From positions 692,287 through 756,286 of the forward strand of contig CAUYUJ010019337.1 of the NCBI GenBank assembly GCA_963575745.1: a stretch of 64,000 nt of DNA, given 5' to 3'. Source of the stretch: Prorocentrum cordatum (taxonomy: Eukaryota; Sar; Dinophyceae; Prorocentrales; Prorocentraceae). Made by a program: the position numbers and the translations under genes. Below, piece after piece: positions 43,970 to 55,329 of this stretch (its first letter is position 1; each line of letters starts with the position of its first letter). The notes under the pieces were generated by a model. It ran no database searches. It had not been told where the DNA came from and saw only the letters and a list, made by a program, of their open reading frames with translations.

Positions 43970-45775
43970 TTGGACTGTCAACGTGAAGTCGGTCCCTGGC
44001 TTCGCTCGGGAGAATTTTTCGACGGAATGAACTAAGAAGTTGCGAGGTAACTTCTGCAATGCAAAGCTTCGCTCTGCGCAATTAGCAGCCCAAACGAATT
44101 GTTAGAACTCAAAATCGGCTGAGCCAGGCCGCGGAAGGTATGATCGCGTCCCTTTTCGACATTTCGCCAACTAGCTCCACCCTGTCGCCGAATTCCTCTA
44201 GCTCTTCTACCATCAGAGCTCTACGAGGCACTAGAAGTGCAAGCAGACGCCTGAGAGAACTAGAAGTGCAAGCAGATAGCTTCTGATGGCATTTTCTGCA
44301 AAACTGGAAAATTGCATGTTTGGACTGCCAACGTGAAGTCGGTCCCTGGCTTCGCTCGGGAGAATTTTTCGACGGAATGAACTAAGAATTTGTGAGGTAA
44401 CTTCTGTAATGCCAAGCTTCGCTCTGCGCAAATAGCAGCCCAAACGAATTGTTAGAACTGCAAAATCGGCTGAGCCAGGCCGCGGAAGTTATGATCGCGT
44501 CCCTTTTCGACATTTCGCCAACTCGCTCCACCCTGTCGCCGAATTCCTCTAGCTCTTCTACCATCAGAGCTCTACGAGGCACTAGAAGTGCAAGCAGACG
44601 CCTGAAAGAACTAGAAGTGCAAGCAGATAGCTTCTGATGGCATGTTCTGTAGAACTGGAAAATTGCACTTTTGGACTGTCAACGCGAAGTCGGTCCCTGG
44701 CTTCGCTCGGGAGAACTCTGCGACAGAGTCAACTGAGAATTTGTGAGGTAACTTCTGTAATGCAAATCTTCGCTCTGCGCAATTTTCAGCCCAAACGAAT
44801 TGTTAGAACTGCAGAATCGGCTGAGCCAGGCCGCGGAAGGCATGATCGCGTCCCCTGTCGCCGAATTTCTCTACCTCTTCCACCATCAGAGCACTACGAG
44901 GCACTAGAAGTGCAAGCAGACGCCTGAAAGAACTAGAAGTGCAAGCAGATAGCTTCTGATGGCATTTCTGCAAATCTGGGAAATTTCATTTTTGGGCTGT
45001 CAACTAGCTCCACCCTGTCGCCGAATCCCTCTAGCTCTTCTACCATCAGAGCTCTACGAGGCACTAGAAGTGCAAGCAGACGCCAGAAAGAACTAGAAGT
45101 GCAAGCAGATAGCTTCTGATGGCATTTCCTGAAAAAACTGGGAAATTGCATGTTTGGACTGTCAACGTGAAGTCGGCCCCTGGCTTCGCACGGGAGATTT
45201 TTTTCCACGGAATGAACTAAGAATCCGCGAGGTAACTTCTGCAATGCAAAGCTTCGCTCTGCGCAATTAGCAGCCCAAACGAATTGTTAGAACTGCAAAA
45301 TCGGCTGAGCCAGGCCGTGGAAGGTATGGTCGCGTCCATTCTCGACCTTTCGCCAACTAGCTCCACCCTGTCACCGAATTCCTCTAGCTCTTCTACCATC
45401 AGAGCTCTACGAGGCACTAGAAGTGCAAGCAGACGCCTGAAAGAACTAGAAGTGCAAGCAGATAGCTTCTGATGACAATTCTGCAAAACTGGAAAATTGC
45501 ATTTCTGGGCTGCCAACGTGAAGTCGGCCCCTGGCTTCGCTCGGGATATTTTTTCGACGGAATCAACTAAGAATATCTGAGGTAACTTCTGTACTGCCAA
45601 GCTTCGCTCTGCGCAAATATCAGTCCAAACGAATTGTTAGAACTGCAAAATCGGCTGAGCCAGGCCGCGGAAGGTATGATCGTGTCCCTTTTCGACATTT
45701 CGCCAACTAGCTCCACCCTGTCGCCGAATTCCTCTAGCTCTTCTACCATCAGAGCTCTACGAGGCACTTGGTAGC
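43970..45775. repeat. About 350-bp tandem repeat, roughly five copies
   Basis: The marker ACTAGAAGTGCAAGCAGACG recurs at about 44231, 44581, 44903, 45064 and 45417 (spacings 350, 322, 161 and 353). Each full unit holds GAAGTCGGTCCCTGGCTTCG, CCAAGCTTCGCTCTGCGC, GAATTGTTAGAACTGCAAAA, a 60-bp HT tail variant with TCTTCTACCATCAGAGCTCT, and a duplicated AGAAGTGCAAGCAGA. The 161-bp unit is internally deleted. Reading frames repeat with the DNA and are not genes. Confidence 0.8.
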
Positions 45776-46709
45776 GTCCACTTGGTAGCGTCCACTTGGC
45801 AGCGTCCAAAACCCGGAGAGCAAAGAGAACACACACACACACACACTGGACTGGCGCCGGCGGTGAACCGTCAACCTGGTCACCGCCGGGAACCTCGTAG
45901 AGCTCCTTCCACGCGTGAGAGTGCTTAGAATCGACAGAGAGAGCTTCTCGAAGCAGTTCGCGAAAAAAGCAAAATTATTTTTTTTGTTCATGTCAGGTGC
46001 GAAAAATCTGCTTTCTCGAAATGAACTATCAAATATCAAAAAACCCCGGCAACGAGAAATCTTCCCTGGAGAGGTGCGGGGCGCTTCCCTGAGGCGCTTC
46101 GAAAGCTCTGCCAGGAACGCTTCCACGTGTGCCTGCACGCGTGCAGGCACGCGTGGACGCCTGCCAGAAGCGCCCCCGCTGCCCTTAAACGAACTTCTGC
46201 GAGGATTCAGGACCGGCGATGATGGGCTGCTGGCGGGCACCACCACCGTCCGGCTTCTAATCTAAAACCCTCTAGCCCTCAGAGAGCTCTCCAGGGAAAA
46301 CCCGGAGAGCAAAAGACAAACTGGGAACCGGCGGTAAACAGTCAACCAGCTTACCGCCGGGGCCCTCGTAGAGCTCTTTTCTCACACGGCGCTCCTCGGT
46401 AAGCATCAAGAAAGCGTCTAGAGCAAGACCTGAGAAACTCGAAAAATCACGTTTTTCGTTGCCCCAAGTGTTTTGATAGTAATACTGCAGCTACGGACCT
46501 GAAAATTTTACTGGCGGACGCGCCATAATCCACTACAGGTGCAAAAAATCTGCTTTCTCAAAATGAATTGTCGAATATCCTTCAATTTTTCGCAAAACCA
46601 CCCAAAAGTTACCACTTTGTCCTTTCTGGCCGGATCGACCAACTGGGCGCCGGCGGTAAGCCGTCAACCTTTCTTACCGCCGGGGGACTCGTAGAGCTTC
46701 CTGACCACA
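45776..46709. repeat. HT modules and a GC-hairpin element
   Basis: A thrice-repeated ACTTGGTAGCGTCC/ACTTGGCAGCGTCC (45766-45806) and a CA run (45830-45846) precede an HT head (45849-45900). About 46040-46315 is a separate GC-rich element with a long palindrome at 46129-46150 and GAGCTCTCCAGGGAAAACCCGGAGAGC at 46282-46308. Relatives occur at 60420-60590 and 61620-61800. Two more HT heads follow (46320 and 46645). Confidence 0.55.
46129..46150. repeat. GC-rich perfect hairpin, 9-bp stem
   Basis: Arms GTGCCTGCA (46129-46137) and TGCAGGCAC (46142-46150) around CGCG. The related copy at 60549-60574 has an 11-bp stem. Confidence 0.8.
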
Positions 46710-46712
46710 TAT

Positions 46713-47812
<1,100 letters not shown>

Positions 47813-48290
47813 GGAACCGGCGGTAAACCGTCAAACCCTCGTAGAGCTCTTTTCTGACACCGCGCTCCTCGGAACACATGAAGGAAGCTTCTGGGGCGAG
47901 GCCCCGAAAATTTCAAAAATTACGTTTTTCGATTTTCATCTAACGACGGTTGCTCCAAGTGTTTTGGTAGCAATACTGTACCTAAGGGCCTAGGAATTTT
48001 ACAGGCGCACGCGTCATAACCCATTACAGGTGCGAAAAATCTGGTTTCTCAAAATGAATTGTCAAATATCTTTCGAATCTTCGTGAAACCCACCCAAAGT
48101 CACCACTTTGTCTCTTAAGGCTGGGTCGAGCAACTAGCTTCAGCCCGCGCCGGAATTCCTCTAGCTCTCAGCAAAAGCTATGTCGAGATTTTTCTTGCCA
48201 ACTAGCTCTCCAGCGCGCCGCGATTACTCTTAAGCTTCCAGGAACTAGCTAAGGGAAGCTCTACGAGTTACTGGGCGTCGGCGGTAAACC
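47813..48290. repeat. HT module plus satellite end
   Basis: An HT head with a collapsed hairpin (right arm lost; AAACCGTCAAACCCTCGTAGAG), a body to about 48130, a partial 60-bp tail, then the inverted end TTAAGCTTCCAGGAACTAGC to GGGAAGCTCTACGAGTTACT (48251-48272) followed by a new head. Confidence 0.55.
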
Positions 48291-49378
48291 GTCAACCTTT
48301 GTTACCGACGGAGGACTCGTAGAGGGTCCTGACAACATATAATGTCGAAAAAAAAAAACACAAAAAATAGTTTCCCAGGCCAAGCAATTTCAGACCTCTC
48401 GGATGCAACAGCCGAACGCCCCCGATGCTTCTGGATTGTCTTCTGTACGAGCTCTGTAGCTCTCCTACAGCCCGAGTTACGTGTGTAAATCAACAGCACC
48501 TCTCAAGATGACTCGAACAATACGAATAGTTTGGCGGACCTAGTTCGAGTGTCAGACCGAGTTCAGACCTCTGCATACGACAGGCGGACACGTCTGATGT
48601 CTCTGAATCGATTCCTGTGATTACCAGCCCTGCTGCCCCCCCCCCCCCCCCCCTACAGCCCGAGTTAAGTGCAGGAAACCGACAGCACCTCTCAGGATGA
48701 CTCGAACAATACGAATAGTTTCGCGGACCTAGTTCGGGCAGCAGACAGAGTTCGGAGCTCTGGATCCAAAAGGCGGACGCGCCTGATGTCTCCGAATCGA
48801 TTCCAGTGATTACCAGCCATGCAGCCCCCCTACAGCCCGAGTTAAGTGCAGAGAACCGACAGCATCTCTCAAGATGACTCGAACAATACGGATAGTTTCG
48901 CGATTCTAGATCGGGCAGCAGACCGAGTTCAGAGCTCTGGATTCAACAGACAATGGCCACTGATGATTCTGAATCAGATTCTGTACGTATTAGCTCTGTA
49001 GCTGTTCTGTAGCTCGAGTTAAGTACAGAAAACCGAGAGCGTCTGTTAAGATGACTCGAATAATACGAATAGGTTTGCGGACCTAGCTCGGCTAGCAGAC
49101 CGAGTTTAGACCTCTGGGTTCAACAGGCGAACGCGTCTGATCATTCTGAATCGATTAGCTGTGCTTACCAGCTCTGTAGCTGTCCTGAAGCTCGAGTTAT
49201 CTTGAGAAAACCGACAACGTGTATCAAGATGACTCGAAACGGCCGATTCCATCCGCGTGCTTTTTGGCAGTAAAAGGTACCCGATCGAGCTGAGATCAAG
49301 ATTGCGAGCGGGAATAATATCGAATATCATGGGAAAAAATACTAGAGCTCTAACCAATGGTTGAATTTGGAAAACAAA
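48291..49378. repeat. Satellite element, about 176-bp units
   Basis: The GAATAGTTT-type boxes fall near 48524, 48714, 48890 and 49066, a spacing of about 176 bp except for one unit lengthened by a C18 run (48636-48653). The terminal unit with TTTTTGGCAGTAAAAGGTACC-like sequence and GCGAGCGGGAATAATATCGA precedes an HT head at 49378. No gene. Confidence 0.7.
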
Positions 49379-49850
49379 AGTGGCGCCGGCGGAGAACCGT
49401 CAACCTGGTCACCGCCGGGAACCTCGTAGAGCTCCTTTCACGCGTAAGAATGCTCAGCGTCGAAAGGGAGAGCTTCTGGAGCATTTCTCGAAAAAGGGAA
49501 AAAAAAAATCGTGTCGACATGAAAATGGTTCCGCCAGAGCTTATACTAAGACAGAGACCCTCATAGTCGTTTACAGGTGCGAAAATTCTGCTTTCTCAAA
49601 ACGGCTTATATCTTTCAAAAAAAAAAAAAAAAAAAAAAAAAATGTCCTTTCTGGCCGGGTCGACGAACTAGCTCCACCCCGCGCCGGAATTCCTCAAGCT
49701 CATCGATGCCCAAGAGCTCTACAAGTTATTTTCAACGGACCAAAAGTCATCAAAAGTTCCGTCGAGATTTTCCTTGCCAACTAGCTCTCCAGCGCCCCAG
49801 AATTACTGGGCGCTGGCGGTAAACCGTCAACCTTCCTTACCGCCGGGGAC
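49379..49850. repeat. HT module with long A-run
   Basis: Head at 49380-49432, body with a long A-run (49614-49640), a 60-bp tail (49668-49730) and a satellite end AACTAGCTCTCCAGCGCCCC to AATTACT, then the next head at 49806. No gene. Confidence 0.6.
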
Positions 49851-50818
49851 TCGTAGAGCTTGACAATACATAATGGTGAAAAATGCAGAGAACGAATAGT
49901 TTTCAGCCAAAGCGATTTCAGACTCTCGATGCAACAGCCGAACGCCCCCGATCTTCTCGATTGTCTTTTTTTGATCGACTCCTGTGATTACCAGCCCTCC
50001 AGCCCCCCTACAGCCCGAGTTAAGTGCAGAAAACCGACAGCATGTCAGGATGACTCGAACAATACAATAGTTTTGCAGACCTAGTTCGGGCAGAAGAACG
50101 AGTTCCGAGCTCTGGATTCGACAGGCGAACGGGGCTGATGTCTTCGAATCGATTCATGACCACCAGCACTGTAGCTCCCCCCCCCAGCCCGAGTTCAGTG
50201 AAGCAAACCGAAAGGACTTCTCAAGATGACTCGAACAATTCAAATAGTTTCGCGATTCTAGATCGCGCAGCAGACCGAGTTCAGAGCTCTTCATTTAATA
50301 GACAAATGCGACTGATGTTTCTGAATCAGTTTCTGTAAGCATCAGCTCTTTAGCCGTCCTATAGCTCGAGTTCAGTACAGAAAACCGAGAGTGTCTGTCA
50401 AGATAACTCGAATATGTTTGCGGGCCTAGCTCGGGCAGCAGACCGAGTTCAGACCTCTCGATTCAACAGGCGAACGCGTCTGATCATTACGATTCGATTA
50501 GCTGTGCTTACCAGCCCCGTAGCTGTCCTAATGCTCGAGTTATGTTTAGAAAGTCGTCATTGCGTCTCAAGATGACTCGAAACGGCCGATCCCGCCTGCC
50601 TGCTTTTGGGCAGTAAAAGATACCCGATCGAGCTGAGATCAAGATGGCGAGCGGGAGTAAGATCGAATATAATGGGAAAAAATACTCGAGCTCAAACAAA
50701 TCGTTGAATTTCGAGAACCAAATTTTCAACCGACCAAAAGTCAGCAAAAGGTCCGTCGAGATTTTTCTTGCCGACTAGCTCTCCAGCGCCCCGGAACTGG
50801 CGCCGGCGGTGAACCGTC
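49851..50818. repeat. Satellite element interrupted by LINE D site
   Basis: Four units similar to the other satellite blocks, the terminal unit GGGCAGTAAAAGATACC with GAGCGGGAGTAAGATCGA, then CTCTCCAGCGCCCCGGAACT and an HT head (GGCGCCGGCGGTGAACCGTC) into whose loop LINE D is inserted at AACCTGGT. Confidence 0.65.
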
Positions 50819-50826
50819 AACCTGGT

Positions 50827-51057
50827 CTGCGGTCTGCGGGGCCCGATTCGAGCCCCCTTAGGGGGCAGGGCCAGCGGTAGGATTACCTACAGGCAACCTA
50901 AGCACTAACAGCGGAGCTGTGCGATATACAAGTCAGCGTAGCTGTGCAAATATGATACAACAGCATAGCTGCACAGGAATATACACACATCAAGAAACAG
51001 TGGGGCTAAGCATGTATCTTACAACAGCGGAGCTGTGCAGATATTATACACAAACAA
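50827..51057 (-). other. LINE D 3' region with mini-hairpin array
   Basis: On the minus strand three spaced copies of CAGCTCCGCTG or CAGCTACGCTG and one CAGCTATGCTG occur between 51040 and 50905. Each has a 4-bp stem and a short loop. They are followed by the stronger hairpin GCCCCCTAAGGGGGC (50850-50864) and the tail CCGCAGACCGCAG next to ACCAGGTT. The same order of parts, with CAGCTTCGCTG units, occurs at the 3' end of the E elements. It is probably the recognition end for the reverse transcriptase. Confidence 0.65.
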
Positions 51058-54000
51058 TCACCTGCCAAGTTGTACGTGTATACACATCTCGGCAATGCCA
51101 TTGAGAAGAGAATGTGCAGCTGCCAACTCAGCCTGTGTGATCGTGCAGTGGCTAGGGATCATGAAACCTCTGCGGCCAACTCCAGGGTGCCATCCACCCT
51201 GCACAAGTCCAGGGGGAAGCTGGTGAGGAGGAAGAGAGGGAACAAGATAAACATCAATAACCCAGCCACACGAGGTGCCACGCTCACACCGCCCACCGTC
51301 AAAAGCTCCTCTAAGTGCACGAACAATATAATGACCCGATCTAATATGATAAAGAGTGTTATGATTCCAACGAACATCAGAAGTTACTTTACCCTCACGT
51401 GCAAGATGTGTCTCATAGTCCGCCTCATCGTTGCCCTCCCTATACACCCATTTCCACATATCCCTTCCCACTTCAGCCGTGACAAGATGATGGTCCTCAC
51501 TCATTCTGTGGAGGCGGTTCTGCATACCCTTGATCGTGCGGCGGTATACTTCATTATGACAGCGATATCTTCCATTAAGCCAGCGCACAACACACTGGCT
51601 ATCCCCACGGAGCTCCAAGCCATATCCACCCCCTTCCCCACGCCAAGTGGTTTCATCATCATTTATCGCGGCCAGTCGTTTCGCCACCCGTTCATTTTCC
51701 CGTCGTTGCTGCTCCTCAGACTTCTCCTCCCCCTCCTCCTCCTGATTGAACTCACCCGTGAAGGGATCCCGAAGAAGGCAGAACTCGAGAAGATCCTCCA
51801 AGTCCAGGGCGGCCAGGGTACCCACCAGGAAAGAACGCCAGCCAGTTTCATTCCAGACCATCGTGCGATCCCAATGAACCCCGTGCGTGTGCTCGAAGAC
51901 CTCGAACCAAGGCCTGAGTCCCGTCAAGACTCGATGGCGACATGCTCTAGTAAACCTTCGGCCCCCAGGGAGAGCTCTAACATGCACGTCACGCTGCTCA
52001 GTCCACTCCCCCGACGCGTGCATCATCGTCAAGGCGCTCTGCATACTGGCAGTGGGCAATCCTCCTTCCTCCTCCCGTGCATAGGTATGGCGTACCCGCT
52101 TACGAACAGGCTCATGTACATGTTGTGAATCGTGATGCTCATATGCCGTGTTCTCCGATATACGTCTGCGAACTGATCTACTTTCCAAGGAAGATGCGCT
52201 CTGTGCCTTTCTCCTACACGAACTGTTGAGCTGTCTGGCATTCGGGGTAGGCGAGGGAACCGATAACTCCAAGAAACGCTGCGAACCACCAAAAATATCA
52301 GGATCTCGTGGCTCATGATAAAGAATGCCCTGACTGAGTGCGTCCTCATCCACCCGACTATGTTCCTCATGGATTGTGCTCACAACATGTTTGGCGAAGA
52401 GCCACTGGCGATGAAGGGCGAGCTGGACCATCGAAGGCTTACGGGCCCACTTCAATAAGCGACGGCCACCCTTAATCCTCCTGCCCCAGTACTCTCCCCA
52501 GGACTCCGTGATCTTCTTTTTGAGACGTCTCATGGTGGACAAGAAGTTGCCTTCAGCTGCATGTATCTGTTGGAGACTACTCGAATCCAGAGTCGTACCC
52601 TCCAAGCCGTACAGAAAGCAACTTCTGACCCTGCTATCATAGCGCTGAAACTTACAACGAAGCGGAACCACGGGCGACGAGTAAAAAGAAATCTCACTCA
52701 TGAAGACCCTCCGTGCCTTCTCCAGTCGGTGCTTAATGTCGTCATGATCCTGAAATCGTACATCCAATAGCGTGCCGAGAACCTCCATCCTCTCCACCTG
52801 CCTCACTATCATCTCCTCCGAAGGGCCTGCGGCGCTCTGGGAAGCCCCACGAGAACGCTTCCTACCCATCTCAGCAGGCAGGAGCCCCGGTACAGGCAGG
52901 CGGATATCCTGCAATGGACCTTGGACGCCACAAGCCAAGAACTCCATCGAAGATGCTTTCCAGTTGAAACCGAAGCGGTGGAGGACCCCAGTCAAGTCCT
53001 CGAGCATATGAGTCAGTTCTCGCCTGGAAGCTGCTGCCAGCAAAATATTGTCTGCCCACAACCAGTGGTTGACCAAGAGATTGGATGCCTCATCAGTGAG
53101 CCTGACGCCGTATCCAGACTGCCTCCAACCTGCCGTCACTGGTGCAAGCATACGAAGTGTCTGGGCAACAAACAGCAAAGGCGCCTCCAAGGAGCCTGTA
53201 CGTATGCAAGTATCCCACGAGATGGTCGTAGAACACTGTTGGAAGCTGATCTCTGCCGTATTACAAGCATAACTCTCAAAGACAGCATACACAAGGGCAG
53301 GATGGACATGATGGAATAAAAGCGCCTCTGCTGCACATCTCACCGTGAAATTATCAAACGCCTTTTCAATGTCAGCACTTGCAAGATAAAGACCCTCCTC
53401 CTTCCCCCACACAACGCCGTGTTGAGCAAGACGTTTGAGGGGGGCCGTGACCTCATAACATTTGTGCCCCGCAATAAAGCCATATAAGTTGCAACCTGGC
53501 GGCGCAGCCTGCCGAACGCGGTGCTCTAGAAGTACACATAGACAACTGCTATACCACTTACCAAAATGAGAAAGAAGTGAGAGGGCCCGCGTTTCTTCAA
53601 AATCACGAGCCTTGGGATTCTTAGGCATCAAGCATACCAAGATCTCTCTCCAGGACTTCGGTGAAACATGTTTCTGATCATACAGCAAACGGAATAAGGT
53701 AAGTATGTGTCGGAGGGCTTCCCATGGCAATGCTTTGAGCACCGATGACGTAACCCCGTCTGCACCTGTTGCCCGTCCTTCCCTGAGTCTAGACCGTGCC
53801 TCCAGCAAGAGACCCATGTTGATCGGGTTGCGGTGGGGCTCTCCAGAGTCCCGCAGGGCCTTACACTGGTTCTTAAGCTCATCCAAGCACGCGTTGGTGT
53901 CCTGTCGGTGGGGATCGCTAGAGTACCTCAGGAGCCCATGCCGCCGAAGGCCCTCAATCCACTTCTCCTGGTCACGCGTGAGGACCCCGTCAACATACAT

Positions 54001-55326
54001 GTGCGTAATAACAGGCCTACGACGGACACCATCACGATTACGGTAAAGCTCACATGCACGATCATGACGCTTACGTACTCGACGCCACCTCCTTGCTGTC
54101 CCCTTGTACTCCTCCTGGACTCTCTCGTACTCCTCCTGTCCCACGTTAGCCCCGCCATATCGTGCCACCCTCCACCTCTTCCTGACCTTAAAGAACTCCT
54201 CCTTTATCAGTAAATCCTCCTCCGAATATCTGGGATAGTCTGAAACAGGCTGACCACGGGAACGGGAGATATCCAAAGTCTCACTGGCACCCTCAAGTAT
54301 ACTCTGTGTCATGACCTCAAAACCTACATCCGTGTGGATCTGATTCACGAGCTCGGGCTGGCAAATCGCTCTCTCCAAGCCGGCTGTCTGCTGGAGCTCG
54401 AACCCTGGCTGAAGCTTCCAGGTCTTGAGCTGAGGCCGACGTCGATACCTCAACTGAGCATGCTGGGCGGGCATATCGGCACACAAGAGCTTGTGATCGC
54501 TAAACGTCCTTTCCGTCGCCTCCGACCGTGGGACCTGGGACGGCACAACCCAAGAACAAGTCACCTCTGGAGTCATCCAAGAAGCTGGGACCGCAAGATA
54601 ATCATAGACGTGCTCGTATGTGCTCGAATTGTGTCTCCAAGTAGGCTGACGAGTCCCAAAAGTGTTGGCTAGCTGCAACTTGAGGGCCCCCATGGTCTTC
54701 AGAAAGGCCCCCGAGTACATCTCCCTCATCCTGTTGGCTCTACTTTCGTCACCTCCACTAGACCTCCCCCTCTTACGTATAGGCCCATTCACCGCCTCCC
54801 CCGTAACCTCCACCCCATTGATCCTGTGGTGCGGGAAAACCTCCACGTTGGCGTCAGCCGAGATAACAACCTCCTCAATGTGAAATCGCTTTTTGGCCGC
54901 AGAGACATGTGCAACAAGATCCGATAACACGTCCGTATAGAGCTTGAAACTAGCAAGAAACCCTTCAGGAGAACGGCGTGCTTCACCCTGTGCACCCCGC
55001 TCAGACTCCTTATGAGGGAGATAGACAGAAACGAAGATGAGCTTGCGAAAGATTGCAATGACCCAGCGGCGACCACACACAACATCGATAAGCAGATGTC
55101 TCCATACACCTCGGCACAAGATGGCAGCCCGTCTCCCCACGTTCTCCCCTTCATCTGCCGAGCGATGTATATCCCAACCCGCATCTGCAAGATCCAAGTC
55201 GTGTAAGAACTGGCTCTCTTGGACCCCGACGATGGAAATCTTTAATTCGGCAATGTGATTCATGCACTCGGAGGTGTATCTTCCCAACCTCCGAACGTTC
55301 CAACCTCCAACAGAAGCTGGGCACCG
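51058..55326 (-). CDS. LINE D ORF2: endonuclease, RT, permuted RNase H
   Basis: The frame is open for 1,422 codons after the ORF1 UGA; the first ATG is 55261-55263, inside the endonuclease. Numbering from codon 55287: endonuclease with GWNVRR just upstream, QES (Glu24), SADANVEV (Asp145, Asn147) and FSDHKLL (Asp264, His265). RT: GRATGADGVTSSVLK (about 505-518), motif A ASADIEKAFD (Asp639), TGSLEAPLL, and catalytic box WADN (744-747; second Asp replaced by Asn). Then a linker of several hundred residues with an EEEGEEKSEEQQRRENE run. RNase H motifs come in the order GDSQCVVRW (Asp1229), YREGNDEAD (Asp1290), AFDGGRCE (Asp1330), TQAELAAA (Glu1387). It should nick DNA, reverse-transcribe element RNA and remove RNA from the hybrid. 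Confidence 0.9.
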   Translation of the reverse strand, partial: RCPASVGGWNVRRLGRYTSECMNHIAELKISIVGVQESQFLHDLDLADAGWDIHRSADEGENVGRRAAILCRGVWRHLLIDVVCGRRWVIAIFRKLIFVSVYLPHKESERGAQGEARRSPEGFLASFKLYTDVLSDLVAHVSAAKKRFHIEEVVISADANVEVFPHHRINGVEVTGEAVNGPIRKRGRSSGGDESRANRMREMYSGAFLKTMGALKLQLANTFGTRQPTWRHNSSTYEHVYDYLAVPASWMTPEVTCSWVVPSQVPRSEATERTFSDHKLLCADMPAQHAQLRYRRRPQLKTWKLQPGFELQQTAGLERAICQPELVNQIHTDVGFEVMTQSILEGASETLDISRSRGQPVSDYPRYSEEDLLIKEEFFKVRKRWRVARYGGANVGQEEYERVQEEYKGTARRWRRVRKRHDRACELYRNRDGVRRRPVITHMYVDGVLTRDQEKWIEGLRRHGLLRYSSDPHRQDTNACLDELKNQCKALRDSGEPHRNPINMGLLLEARSRLREGRATGADGVTSSVLKALPWEALRHILTLFRLLYDQKHVSPKSWREILVCLMPKNPKARDFEETRALSLLSHFGKWYSSCLCVLLEHRVRQAAPPGCNLYGFIAGHKCYEVTAPLKRLAQHGVVWGKEEGLYLASADIEKAFDNFTVRCAAEALLFHHVHPALVYAVFESYACNTAEISFQQCSTTISWDTCIRTGSLEAPLLFVAQTLRMLAPVTAGWRQSGYGVRLTDEASNLLVNHWLWADNILLAAASRRELTHMLEDLTGVLHRFGFNWKASSMEFLACGVQGPLQDIRLPVPGLLPAEMGRKRSRGASQSAAGPSEEMIVRQVERMEVLGTLLDVRFQDHDDIKHRLEKARRVFMSEISFYSSPVVPLRCKFQRYDSRVRSCFLYGLEGTTLDSSSLQQIHAAEGNFLSTMRRLKKKITESWGEYWGRRIKGGRRLLKWARKPSMVQLALHRQWLFAKHVVSTIHEEHSRVDEDALSQGILYHEPRDPDIFGGSQRFLELSVPSPTPNARQLNSSCRRKAQSASSLESRSVRRRISENTAYEHHDSQHVHEPVRKRVRHTYAREEEGGLPTASMQSALTMMHASGEWTEQRDVHVRALPGGRRFTRACRHRVLTGLRPWFEVFEHTHGVHWDRTMVWNETGWRSFLVGTLAALDLEDLLEFCLLRDPFTGEFNQEEEGEEKSEEQQRRENERVAKRLAAINDDETTWRGEGGGYGLELRGDSQCVVRWLNGRYRCHNEVYRRTIKGMQNRLHRMSEDHHLVTAEVGRDMWKWVYREGNDEADYETHLAREGKVTSDVRWNHNTLYHIRSGHYIVRALRGAFDGGRCERGTSCGWVIDVYLVPSLPPHQLPPGLVQGGWHPGVGRRGFMIPSHCTITQAELAAAHSLLNGIAEMCIHVQLGR

Positions 55327-55329
55327 TCA
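55327..55329 (-). promoter_or_regulatory. In-frame UGA between ORF1 and ORF2, probable readthrough site
   Basis: ORF1 ends TCG TGA CGG and the same frame continues without a Met into the endonuclease (RCPASVGGWNVRR). LINE A and B have TGG TGA GGG, and LINE C has GTA TGA CGT, at the same place. UGA followed by CGG is a known leaky context in plant RNA viruses. Downstream RNA structure was not assessed. Confidence 0.7.

Noticed and set aside
44231-45842. Repeated minus-strand frames such as RRALMVEELEEFGDRVEL
   Set aside because: They recur only because the 350-bp DNA repeat recurs, start without consistent Met and do not extend past the repeat.
51070-52128. Long plus-strand open frame opposite LINE D
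   Set aside because: It is antisense to the conserved RNase H/linker coding region and shows no family motifs of its own.
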